Shown here: positions 45,233-56,121 of the stretch, piece by piece
How the letters are laid out: each line of letters starts with the position of its first letter
How positions within the stretch are numbered: the stretch's first letter is position 1
Source: CS4-C045 sp963844115
GTDB taxonomy: Bacteria; Planctomycetota; Planctomycetia; Pirellulales; UBA7805
Assembly (NCBI GenBank): GCA_963844115.1
Contig: CAWJNN010000016.1
Location: forward strand, 1 to 64,000
Direction: 5' to 3'
DNA length: 64,000 bases
The notes under the pieces: model-generated
Seen by the model: the letters and a program-made list of their open reading frames with translations, nothing else
Database searches by the model: none
Told to the model about the DNA's origin: nothing
Made by a program: the position numbers and the translations under genes

Positions 45233-45299
45233 CAAACGCTTGCGAGGGATGAACCCGATTCACGACGAGTGACGTTTTGAGCGAGAGGATTAGTCTGCC

Positions 45300-47249
<1,950 letters not shown>

Positions 47250-47267
47250 AACCTGCTGCCGGTTGGT

Positions 47268-47339
47268 TTAATCCCGCGCACCGGGACAGGCACCGGCTTG
47301 ATACTGCCGCTCAGCCGGCGCCTGCGGCTGGGCGCTAAA
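47268..47339. repeat. Family D-like repeat after acs
   Basis: GTTTAATCCCGCGCACCGGG to GGCTGGGCGCTAAAC with internal GC-rich arms (GCCGGCGCCTGCGGCTGG). Located 18 bases past the acs stop and so possibly its terminator. Confidence 0.6.
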
Positions 47340-47430
47340 CTAATATCGAGCCAAAACCCATCCATCCGCTGCGTGTCCACCACCGTCGGCTCGATATTGA
47401 CAGGCAGGACCGCCGGGCTACAATAATGCT

Positions 47431-47450
47431 TATTGAGATTGATTCTCATC
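47431..47450 (+). promoter_or_regulatory. Candidate Fur box
   Basis: TATTGAGATTGATTCTCATC contains TGAGAT-TGA-TTCTCA, close to the TGAGAATCATTCTCA form of Fur operators, 27 bases before the ferredoxin-like gene start. The gene's iron-related role makes Fur control plausible. Confidence 0.5.
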
Positions 47451-47476
47451 CTGCGCCCCGTTAATTGACGAGATCT

Positions 47477-47773
47477 ATGGTAGTGTTGACCACCACCACG
47501 GTGAACGTGAGGCAAGTCGCCCAAGACCGGACGATCTGTTATTGCTTCAGCGTCAAAGAGTCGGTGATCAGCGATTCCATCGATGCGTTAGGCGCGACAA
47601 CGGTCGCGGACGTCTCTGCGCAGACGAACGCCGGCAAGGGGTGCACCGCCTGTCACTGCCGCATCAAACGCATGCTTGCCGGTCAGCCGGCAGTGTGCAG
47701 CGGGTTTGCAGTCTGCGCGGTGTGCGACGAGTGCGGAGTGCATGCGACTCTGTGTGAATGCAAGGTGGCTTGA
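47477..47773 (+). CDS. bfd: Bacterioferritin-associated ferredoxin-like protein with Cys-rich tail
   Basis: 98 residues. Residues about 18-70 form a BFD-like [2Fe-2S] domain: TICYCFSVKESVISDSIDAL (C-x-C) and NAGKGCTACHCRIKRML (C-x-x-C plus one further Cys). In known systems Bfd reduces bacterioferritin to release iron. It continues with about 30 extra residues holding six more cysteines (VCSGFAVCAVCDECGVHATL then CEC), absent from the 64-residue E. coli protein. Its stop lies 7 bases from the stop of the convergent bacterioferritin gene, strengthening the assignment. ATG 47477 is preferred over TTG 47465. A Fur-like site lies just upstream. Confidence 0.75.
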   Translation: MVVLTTTTVNVRQVAQDRTICYCFSVKESVISDSIDALGATTVADVSAQTNAGKGCTACHCRIKRMLAGQPAVCSGFAVCAVCDECGVHATLCECKVA

Positions 47774-47780
47774 GCCGCAT

Positions 47781-48263
47781 TCAAGCGGCTGGTTTCTCGC
47801 CCATCTGCTGAGCCAGGTAATTCTTCAAACCGACGCTTTCGATGAGGTCCAACTGCGCTTCAGCCCAATCGATACTCTCTTCGGACTCGACAACCATCCG
47901 CTCCATCAGTTCTTTGCTACCGGCATCCTTCTCGGAGGCGGCCAGCTGCACGGCCTCGTTGTAGGTAGCGGCACCCTTCATTTCGAGCGCCAGACTGTTT
48001 TCGATTTGTTCCTTGGGAGTCGGACCCACGTTGATTACGTCGTAGCGAGCGATTTCCGGAACACCGTCCAGGAAGAGCACCCGATCGATCACCGCCTCGG
48101 CGTGTCGCATCTCTTCCAACGATTCGGCATAGAAGTGATCCGCCAGTTTGTTCAATCCCCAGTCGCGACACATCTTCGAGCTGATGAAATAGAGATTAAT
48201 AGCGGTTAATTCAATCGTCAGCCCCGCATTGAGTGCCTCAATAACTTTTTCACTGCCCTTCAT
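47781..48263 (-). CDS. bfr: Bacterioferritin with altered ferroxidase ligands
   Basis: Iron-storage 24-mer subunit of about 160 residues, start MKGSEKVIEALNAGLTIELT. By numbering that matches E. coli Bfr without gaps through residue 94, ligands E18, E51, H54 and E94 and the haem Met52 are all kept. In the last helix, where E. coli has DEEGHIDW, this protein has ESEESIDW, so E127 and H130 are both Ser. Site B of the dinuclear centre would therefore be incomplete. The rest of the helix, LDLIESVGLKNYLAQQM, aligns well. Convergent with bfd. Storage may rely on another subunit type or on different chemistry; a sequence error changing two ligands without a frameshift is unlikely. Confidence 0.88.
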   Translation of the reverse strand: MKGSEKVIEALNAGLTIELTAINLYFISSKMCRDWGLNKLADHFYAESLEEMRHAEAVIDRVLFLDGVPEIARYDVINVGPTPKEQIENSLALEMKGAATYNEAVQLAASEKDAGSKELMERMVVESEESIDWAEAQLDLIESVGLKNYLAQQMGEKPAA

Positions 48264-48454
48264 AGCATTTCTCCAGTATTCAATTCCCAGGCGCTTATCG
48301 TCTCCAAGGATTCTAAAACGCCTTGGCGAATCTGGCCAGTGGCAAATGACCAAACACGTGTCAAACGATCGTTTCGTCGACCAGCGCGCGACCTGAACCG
48401 TTGCACGCGATTAAATGCGGTCAGTTATTGAGATGTTGTATCTACTGGTGGCTT

Positions 48455-49270
48455 TCATTGGATAACGACGGCCCCGTTCATTACCGTGCCGCCGCGGTAG
48501 CCTTTGAATTTTTCATAGAAGGCGTGGATCTTGGGATGCTTCTTCGCCAGTTCGTCCGCATCTTTGGCGATGTAGCGATTGAATTTCGGCTCACCGTCTT
48601 CCGGCGTTTCGCACGTATGAACAACGATTCCCTTACCCTTTTCGCTATCCAGGATCATTACTCCCAGACCGCTACCCTGGATAATATCGACCATTCGAGT
48701 GCCATCGACGACACCCGAGACGACAATCTGCGAACCGTATCCCAACCGGACTCGCCCACCTCCAATCGAGATCCCGCCACCCTGATGAAGTTGAATGGGA
48801 CTGTTCGCGCCAATGCCCCGCACCATGGTGACACCCAACCAGTTTCCCGCTGGTACTTCGTAGTGCGGTACCGCCAATATCTCGTTCGCTTGTTCCGCGA
48901 TGCTCGAATTCTCAGAATCGCTCAACGCTTGCAACGCCTTAACACACGCGTCCCGTACCTGCTCGTCTTCCGCTCGATAAAAATGTTTCAGCACAACGAA
49001 GGCTCGGACTTGGACTTCGAGGCTGGTCGACTGCGCGGCATCCACGATCGGCTGCACCGCGGCGACCCCGGCAGTGCTCAACTCGATCGTAGCCGCCTCT
49101 CGCTCGGCAAAGCTGTCGCTATCCAGCTCTTCAATCCATTTTCGCACCTGCTGTTCCGTTACCGCCGGTCGGTGAGCCTGGTCAATCTCTGCAGGAGCAT
49201 CTTCGGCCCGTGCCGCGGGAGCAACAACCAACAGCAGCAGCATCAACAGTATCAGTGGCAACCGGTTCAT
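48455..49270 (-). CDS. Secreted HEAT-repeat protein
   Basis: 271 residues: signal peptide MNRLPLILLMLLLLVVAPAA RA, then helical repeats, EQQVRKWIEELDSDSFAERE, VAAVQPIVDAAQSTSLEVQV and RDACVKALQALSDSENSSIA. The L-D-S-D-x-F-x-x-R-E-x-A pattern is common in exported planctomycete HEAT proteins. A glycine-rich beta segment follows (HQGGGISIGGGRVRLGYGSQ) and an unassigned C-terminus. No enzyme motif. Function unknown. Confidence 0.7.
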   Translation of the reverse strand: MNRLPLILLMLLLLVVAPAARAEDAPAEIDQAHRPAVTEQQVRKWIEELDSDSFAEREAATIELSTAGVAAVQPIVDAAQSTSLEVQVRAFVVLKHFYRAEDEQVRDACVKALQALSDSENSSIAEQANEILAVPHYEVPAGNWLGVTMVRGIGANSPIQLHQGGGISIGGGRVRLGYGSQIVVSGVVDGTRMVDIIQGSGLGVMILDSEKGKGIVVHTCETPEDGEPKFNRYIAKDADELAKKHPKIHAFYEKFKGYRGGTVMNGAVVIQ

Positions 49271-49706
49271 CTCGTGCCTTTTAAACAGAAACGAAAGAGG
49301 GTCTCGAATGGGCGTTGCTGAATTAACCTAATCCTGACACAACCAGCCATTGAGTCAATGGAGTTTTCAACTGAACCCGTTTCCCGTGCAGTTACAAGTG
49401 AACTAGACGTGATGATGAGAAGTGTGCCGGTCGGAATAAGACCGTAGGCCGAAACAAGCGAAGCGCAGTTCCGGCGTTTTCTGGCAATTGACTGCCGGAG
49501 CAGCGCAGAGCTCGTTCGCGGCCTACTTTTTGTGTTTTCAGAACGATCACTTCTCGGAGCGGCTACCTACGTGCCAGCCGAAGAAAACCAGATACATTTT
49601 CGGTTGGATTTCTTTCGGGTATCGTACACTTCGTGGCAACGGGGCGAGCGGTTTCGCGCACGCCAAAGATCGGGAATTCAAAAAGCGGACCGAAGGGAGA
49701 AGCACA
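49271..49706. other. Intergenic with family E half-sites
   Basis: Divergent promoter region between the HEAT protein and the membrane phosphodiesterase. An imperfect inverted element at 49444-49527 begins GTAGGCCGAAACAAGCGAAG and ends CGTTCGCGGCCTACTTTTT, related to 18818-18869. A poly-T tail follows. No gene is supported. Confidence 0.5.
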
Positions 49707-51562
49707 TTGGTAAGAATACGTTCGGCAATTCGCGACGCGGCGACCGCACTGCGCACGTGCTGGTGGCAGTTGGTCGTCACGGATGTCATCTACAAGATCG
49801 TGGCACTTATCGTGCTCACGCCCCTTACCGGCATCCTGCTTCGAATTTTAATTGCGACGTCGGGCGAAGCGGTCCTTTCCGATCAGGACATATTGTATTT
49901 CTTCCTGGGACCGGTGGGCTGGCTGTGTTTCATTACGATCGGAGCGCTGTGGATCGGAATCATCGCGGTCGAACAGGCCGCGCTGATGGCGATCCTGGCG
50001 TCGGTCGAACAGCAACCTATCACCGTTCTGGGTGCCCTGCGGTTCGCTCGAGTCAACGCCTGGCACGTGACCAAAGTGACTGGCCGCATGGTTGCGTTCG
50101 TGTTGCTGGTGCTGGCACCGTTCCTGCTTGCAGCCGCCGCGGCCTACTACTTCTTGCTGCGCGAATTCGACATCAACTACTACCTGCAAGAAAAACCACC
50201 TGAATTTCTCTGGGCAGTGGGCATTGCGGGCGGACTGGTGGCCGTGCTGGTCGCGATCCTGTTGTGGTTTGTTACCGGCTGGTTCTTTGCCATTCCGATC
50301 GCTGTCTTCGAAGATGTTCGTTCGATGCAGGTTCTACGGACGAGCCGCGAGCGAGTGTTCGGGCATCGTCGTACGATCGTCATTTACATCATCGGCTGGC
50401 TCGTGTTGACCCCTGTCTGCTCTGCGATCGCAACGGCGGCGGTCATCGGCTTGGGGCACTTCTTCGTCCCACGAGCTACCGGTTCACTGGCACTACTGGC
50501 CGTCGCAATCGGCGTGACGATGATCTTATGGACCGTCGTGAACCTGGCCGTGCACTTGTTGAGCACCATTTCTTTCTCGACGCTGCTGTACAAACTGTAC
50601 CGACAAATTGGCAGCAACGACGACGCGGCGTCGGCGACCTTGAATCTATCGGATGCGACGGAAAGCGGGCCCGGATCCGTTTGACGCGCCCACGCCTACT
50701 GGCCGGCAGCATCGTCGGTATTTTGTTGGCCGTGACGGTCGGCTTTTTGGTCATGCGCAGCGTGCGTCTGGTGGACCAATGCGAAATCATTGCCCACCGG
50801 GGCGCATCGGCAGCTGCACCGGAGAACACGATGGCGGCTGTAAAGCGGGCGATCGAAGATGGTGCTGACTGGGTCGAAATCGACGTCCAGGAAACGGCGG
50901 ATGGCGAGATCGTCGTTTTTCACGACAGTGATTTCATGAAGCTGGCCGGAAACAAACTTAGAATCTGGGACGCCACCATGGCGGATCTGAAGGAGATCGA
51001 CATCGGCAGCTGGTTTAACCCTCGATTCAAGGACGAACGCGTTCCCACCCTGGCCCAGGTCTTGCAAGCGTGCAAGGGCAAGGCCGGCGTGAACATCGAA
51101 CTCAAGTATTACGGCCACGACAGAGACTTGGAAAAACGCGTTATCCAGAACGTCGAAGAAAATGACATGGCCTCGGAAGTTGTCATCATGTCATTGAAGA
51201 TGGATGCGGTGAACAAAATGAAGTCGCTGCGGCCAGACTGGAAAGTCGGCCTGTTAATGTCCGTCGCCGCCGGCGACACGAGCACGCTCAATGTCGATTT
51301 TCTGGCCGTGAACACCCGGTTCGCGGACCGATCCTTCATTCGATCTACGCATAAGAACGGGAAACAAGTCATCACTTGGACTGTCAATGATGCGCCGACA
51401 ATGTCGATCATGATCGGCCGGCGCGTCAACGGCCTGATTACCGACGAACCCGCACTCGCGCGAACCGTGTTGAAACAGCGTGCCTTACTGAGCGCCCCAG
51501 AACGATTACTGCTGGAATTGGCGGGAATGTTGGGCGTCGTACCCGATATTGGCGAACAATAA
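49707..51562 (+). CDS. Membrane-anchored glycerophosphodiester phosphodiesterase (frameshifted fusion)
   Basis: Hydrolyses glycerophosphodiesters to glycerol-3-phosphate and an alcohol. About 618 residues. N-terminal half: several membrane helices (VIYKIVALIVLTPLTGILLR, WLCFITIGALWIGIIAVEQA, VVNLAVHLLSTISFSTLLY), as in the GPDPase membrane domain. C-terminal GDPD barrel: CEIIAHRGASAAAPENTMAA (catalytic His), VEIDVQETADGEIVVFHDSD (metal Glu/Asp and His), GVNIELKYY, and NGLITDEPALA. The halves are in different frames and meet near 50684 at GPGSV. A single missing base in the GGGCCCGG run would fuse them, and the second half lacks a start before its own helix. TTG 49707 has GGGAGA 7 bases upstream. 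Confidence 0.82.
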
Positions 51563-51602
51563 CAAAGTACCGCAGACCCTTTGATGTGACAGGAAACGAA
51601 CA

Positions 51603-52948
51603 ATGAACCTACACGAAACGATTTTCGAGGACCAACTACTGAACCCCATCCGCAATTCCCTATTTTTCCTGGTGATCTTGGCACTGAACATTCCGATTCA
51701 CGCCGACGGCGCCGACCCGTCGTCGTCCTATCAGGCAACGACCGCCTCGGACCCAAAGATCTCGCGTGATCGTCTGCAAGTGCTGCTGCGTCCGTTGACG
51801 CCGAGCGAACTGGAGATCGAATTACATGCCTGGCTGGAATTATTGAAAACCAAGACTCGGCAAATCGGCGAAACCGAGCTTGAACTGAAGGATGCCGAGG
51901 TGAAGCAAAGGGCCAGCGGCAGCCTGCCTGTCGGGAAAGATTCACCCGCCGTCAAGGTTCTGAAAGATCAGCTAGGCAAACAGTTTTTAGAACAGTCGAC
52001 CGTGGCCGATCGGGTCCGCGCCGTCACGGGGAATCTGAAAGAAAAAGGAGGCGACGTCGCAGCGCATGAATTGCTGGTCAACTCCATGACAGGCATGGGA
52101 GGCGTGACGGACGTCAGTTCGTTGCGAGCCCGGACCATCGGCTGGCTAAAGAGTTCGGAAGGTGGGCAGGTTCTGGCCAAGCGAATTGCGATGGCACTAG
52201 GCATCTTCTTCCTTTTCTGGGTTGCTTCGAAGTACGCTGGTCGCGCGGCCGAAAGAGCATTATCCCGGCAACAGCGAGTTTCAAACCTGTTCAAGAATTT
52301 CGTCCGCCGCATGGCCGGTGCGGTCGTGTTTGCCATTGGCATTGTGATGGCGCTCGGGCGCTCGGCATCAACATCGGTCCCTTGCTGGCAGCGATGGGCG
52401 CCGGCGGATTCATTCTGGCGTTCGCGCTGCAGGAAACGCTTGGCAACTTCGCGAGCGGGATGTTGATCATGGTCTACCAGCCGTTTGATGTCGACGACTA
52501 CGTCGAGATCGGCGGCGTATCCGGTAAAGTCAAACAGATGAGCCTTGTTTCAACAACGTTGCTTACGGCGGATAACAAAGTGTTGATCATCCCCAACAAG
52601 CTGGCGTGGGGTGACACGATCACCAACTACAACGGCGAGAACACTCGCCGAGTCGACCTGCTCTTTGGCATCGGCTATCAGGATGACATCCCCAAGGCGA
52701 TCGATGTTCTGAGAGAACTTGCCGCAGCGCACGAACTGGTACTCGAAGAGCCCGAAGTCAATATCAAGGTTCATCAATTGGCCGACTCGGCCGTTAACCT
52801 GATCTGCCGGCCTTGGGTAAAGACCGAGGATTACTGGACCGTCTATTGGGATCTCACTCGTCAGGCGAAAGAACAGTTCGACACCGAAGGAATCAGCATC
52901 CCCTATCCCCAACGAGATGTTCATATGCATCAGGTGGCAACGTCGTGA
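51603..52948 (+). CDS. MscS-family mechanosensitive channel (frameshifted)
   Basis: Pore protein releasing solutes upon hypo-osmotic stress. About 449 residues after repair. Long N-terminal region with hydrophobic leader (SLFFLVILALNIPIHADG) and helical extracytoplasmic part, then membrane helices (MALGIFFLFWVASKYAGRAA, GAVVFAIGIVMALG). Adding one G in the GGG run near 52353 continues ALGINIGPLLAAMGAGGFIL, AFALQETLGNFASGMLIMVY (the TM3 pore helix), and the beta domain QPFDVDDYVEIGGVSGKVKQ. The end of the protein has the typical MscS C-terminal alpha/beta fold. It lies 40 bases downstream of the phosphodiesterase on the same strand, suggesting co-transcription. Confidence 0.87.
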
Positions 52949-53160
52949 GACTGGTGGGCTGTGCCTATTCTACGAGACTGGATGCCTGAACTATTGCGAA
53001 TCAACCTACCGCTCTGTCATGTTTACGAACACGTGTCCACGGAAATTGTGGTGCGGCCGTCCCGGCTGCAAGTCATTGCAGGCGAGACGCCTGCACCACA
53101 AGTTGGCGACCCCACAATTGGACATTGACGAAGCACTACAAACCTACTTAACAGCGTTTC

Positions 53161-54429
53161 CTATTTGGGGGCGACGCTGGATCGTTGCATTGCTTGCGAA
53201 CAGTTACCGTTTTCGTCGATCACGTTTATGATATAGACCAACGGCTGATTCTCGACCAACGGACGCGGGGTCGTAAACTTGACGGTCTTCTCGTACGATT
53301 TTCCTTTCAGTGGCAGCCCACCGACCAGGCCGTCATAACTTCCTCCCCCCCGTTGCATACAAATCATCGCTTTGAGTCCCTGACTATCTGCCATCTTCAG
53401 GTGAAATTCGACCATCGTGTCTCCAGCCTTCGGCTGACTCGCCAATCGAAATTCTAACGCCGGCAATTCTTCGTCGCTTTCGTCAAACGATTCGCTCAAG
53501 AATCTTGAAGCCGCCGCGATGCGTGCATGTTCGAGCGAGAAACAGACCGGTCTCTTTCTGGCGGTCTTCGGATCGAACATTTTGCCTAGATTGTGGTAAC
53601 CATAGGCCATGATATTGCGATTCACTTCCCGCGTATCATGCAACATGAAGAAAATGTGGCCCAACTCGTGAATCAAGACCCCATTGGTAACTTGAGAGGC
53701 TTTGCTGCGCGGCTCTTCTTCCTTTCCGTCGACTTTTCTCGCCGGGGTCGGGTCGAAAAAGTTGTCGATCTGCTGTTCAATCGTCGTGCCGGTTACGTCA
53801 TCCCGCAACATATCGGCCGAAACCATGGCAAAGCCACAATGCGGATACTGCGGCCGCGCTTCCGCAATGCCGCCGGCCTCGGAAAAGATCAGGCAAGCCC
53901 GCTTGTCTGGCGCGCCTAGCTTGACGGTGACTTCTTGGGTCGTACTATCGAGCAAACGGTCGACCGAATAGGGGTTGCCCGTATAAAACACAGAGGGCTG
54001 ATCGCCGTTGACGAGATGCACCTGCAGCTTGCCATCATTGTCGAACTCAAAGTCCAAGCCACGGGTACGCTGACCGTTACTCTTGAATTCACGGCGATAA
54101 ATATCCGCCACCACCCGCATCAGGACTTCGATCTTTTCCTGGTACTCGTCTTTTACGTTCTTGTCGTTCGGCACAAAGTAGACCAGTCGCACTTTGTAGG
54201 CGCGGCCAAGATCTTTGAGCGGCGGTGGAATGATATATCTGGAACTGGCAGTCGGCGTTTCAGATTTACTCGCCGCCTTCTCATGCGATGCCCCATCAGA
54301 CGCATTGGCCGTCCTTTGGGCTGGCGCCACCGACAAGTGCCACAAAAGAAGAACAAGCGATGCGGACGCGACGAATGCCCAAAACACGGCCGGTTTAAAC
54401 CGGATGTTGATACGATCGTAGCGGTTCAT
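53161..54429 (-). CDS. Membrane-anchored metzincin-like putative metalloprotease
   Basis: 422 residues. An N-terminal anchor FWAFVASASLVLLLWHLSVA is followed by a Ser/Ala-rich linker and an unrecognised globular domain. A zinc-site motif, LIHELGHIFFMLHDTREVNR, has the spacing HExxHxxFxxH (third ligand followed by D), and NIMAYGYHNL downstream supplies a Met-turn, both as in metzincins, although the usual Gly of HExxHxxGxxH is Phe. The C-terminal 150 residues resemble a beta-rich accessory domain. ATG 54429 has GGAAA before it; the upstream in-frame extension is not supported. Peptidase activity is a prediction. It is oriented away from the adjacent zinc-ribbon gene. Confidence 0.65.
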   Translation of the reverse strand: MNRYDRINIRFKPAVFWAFVASASLVLLLWHLSVAPAQRTANASDGASHEKAASKSETPTASSRYIIPPPLKDLGRAYKVRLVYFVPNDKNVKDEYQEKIEVLMRVVADIYRREFKSNGQRTRGLDFEFDNDGKLQVHLVNGDQPSVFYTGNPYSVDRLLDSTTQEVTVKLGAPDKRACLIFSEAGGIAEARPQYPHCGFAMVSADMLRDDVTGTTIEQQIDNFFDPTPARKVDGKEEEPRSKASQVTNGVLIHELGHIFFMLHDTREVNRNIMAYGYHNLGKMFDPKTARKRPVCFSLEHARIAAASRFLSESFDESDEELPALEFRLASQPKAGDTMVEFHLKMADSQGLKAMICMQRGGGSYDGLVGGLPLKGKSYEKTVKFTTPRPLVENQPLVYIINVIDENGNCSQAMQRSSVAPK

Positions 54430-54612
54430 TATTTTCCTTTCGTTTCTCTTGCTGTCAGACATCCACAGCTTACCGAGCAAATGACGCGGCGAATACCTGC
54501 CTGGTAGCAACAGAAACCTCCGCGGGGCCGCGATCGCAGTTCTTTGTGTCGAGAACCATTTCCCGATTGCAGCCGCGATGTTAATTCAGCGAACGAATCG
54601 GTCTGGCAATTA

Positions 54613-55135
54613 TTAAATCCACCATTCTCTGCCCATTCGTCGGAACATATCCAGGAACCCTTCGCCAAAGCCGGAACCCAGCGAAGCATTTCCGTGCGGA
54701 AGTCGTGCCAGCTGCTGTTCGAATTCTTGTTTTTCCTCGGAAGACATTGTGCGATGCCGATCTTGGAAGCTGCGCGGCGTCTTGGCCGGCCGCCGTTGCT
54801 TCGAACGTCAGCTGGATGAGCGCAAGTTCGCCCGCATCGAACCAAACCACATCGCATCGTTCGCACGTGTCGATGTGAAATTCCGCCGGTGATTTCGCGA
54901 ATTCTTTCATCATCCGGCCACGACAACGCGGACAGCGCAAGGCCTCTTGATTGTCCTTCAATTTGGCAGGCGCCGCCTCCTGCATTAGGTCTTCAGCGTT
55001 CTTTTCCCGACGTCTTTCGATCGCCGACACCCGATTGGTCGCGACCAGGTAGCCACTACATGTGTCACATGCGAACAGAGGCAGACCCTCGTAGGTCGTA
55101 CGTCTTAATTCAGTCGAACACAGGGGGCAGTCCAC
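54613..55135 (-). CDS. Zinc-ribbon (TFIIB-like) protein (frameshifted)
   Basis: Small protein with two zinc ribbons: MDCPLCSTELRRTTYEGLPL followed by FACDTCSGYLV, then LRCPRCRGRMMKEFAKSPAE and FHIDTCERCDVVWFDAGEL, four CxxC pairs as in the zf-TFIIB family of bacterial proteins (DUF with CPxC). After GQDAA near 54770 the frame shifts; removing one base gives SFQDRHRTMSSEEKQEFEQQ LARL and GFGEGFLDMFRRMGREWWI with a stop at 54613. The repaired protein has about 174 residues. It may bind nucleic acid or protein; no clear role. Confidence 0.75.
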
Positions 55136-55324
55136 GCGTCACATCCGTTCTTGAGTCTCAGCGCGCCGCGACGAAATGGAACACGGCAGCTGCCACGTAA
55201 ATTATAGTCGCGGGAACGGCCGTGAAAAAGCAGGACTAACACAGGAAGATTGCACCCAGCATCCGCTACGTGTCATCGGCTACATCTTCGCAAGGCGATC
55301 CGAATCCGTCGTACTTCGCGGCTC

Positions 55325-56081
55325 TCAACTGATAGAAGCTATCGGTTCGGATTCCAGCGAAGGTTCCGACGGCTGCTCGTTCTCGACCAGCTGAATCCGC
55401 GACGCCGTGCTGAAATTGGCCGTTGCGATTGCCGTGACCGAGCACCCCTGGAGGTCCAGCTGACGCAGACCGCGCATCCCAACCAGCACGGACAGATCCG
55501 GATCGGAAATCGGCAAGTTGCGTAGGTTCAGTGACCGCAGCCGCGAAAAACGCGCCAACGATTTAAGTCCGTCCGCAGTCATTGCGGTCTCACTCAAGTC
55601 CAGCTCTGCTAACTGCTGGCAGGTCCCCAGCGACTCGATGTCTTGATCCGATGCTGTGCTGCCTGATAGATCGATGGAAACAAGACGCCCAACGTAGTAG
55701 TCGGGCAGGAAAGCGCCCCAACAGATGGCGCTGCCAGAAATGACCCGAACTGCCCGCCTGAAAATCGAACAGCGCCTCGCCACCCAACGAACGCACCAGT
55801 TGGACAACCGCTGCTTCACGTCGAGCGTCACGCAATCGCAAGGCGACTCGTGCCGCGACCACAAAAAACACGACAGTCACAACGCCAATTAGCAGCGCAT
55901 GCCCGTGCTGAGCGAGTTGTATCGGTACGCTTTCCGCGCCAGCCTCAGAACTCTGTTTGGCCGAGGGCCCACCCGCCAGAGCGTCGCGGACGGGCGCCGT
56001 GCTCTGCAGAGCAATCCAGGCAAACACGCCTACCATTGCCGTCACCAACATACTGGCTAGAAAAGGACCCAACGATTGCAA
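55325..56081 (-). CDS. Membrane protein with C-terminal leucine-rich-like repeats (frameshifted)
   Basis: Two membrane helices (FLASMLVTAMVGVFAWIAL and HALLIGVVTVVFFVVAARV), a short cytosolic linker, then after a frameshift near 55713 (LLG|AFLPDYYVGRLV) leucine-rich-type repeats: LVSIDLSGSTASDQDIESLG, LAELDLSETAMTADGLKSLA, LRSLNLRNLPISDPDLSVLV and LRQLDLQGCSVTAIATANFS. About 252 residues after repair. Start taken at TTG 56081, with GGAG 7 bases before it; there is no ATG before the first helix. It follows the phosphohexomutase gene by 41 bases. LRR proteins of this sort are common and uncharacterised in planctomycetes. Confidence 0.65.
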
Positions 56082-56121
56082 TAGGCGGCTCCAATAAATA
56101 TCCCTCCACCTAAAGTGTAGA

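Noticed and set aside
50684..50760. Independent GDPD gene starting after the membrane protein
   Set aside because: No ATG or ribosome-binding site lies between the stop of the membrane half and the conserved barrel that would keep its leading helix; an indel in a fusion gene fits better, though fission is still possible.
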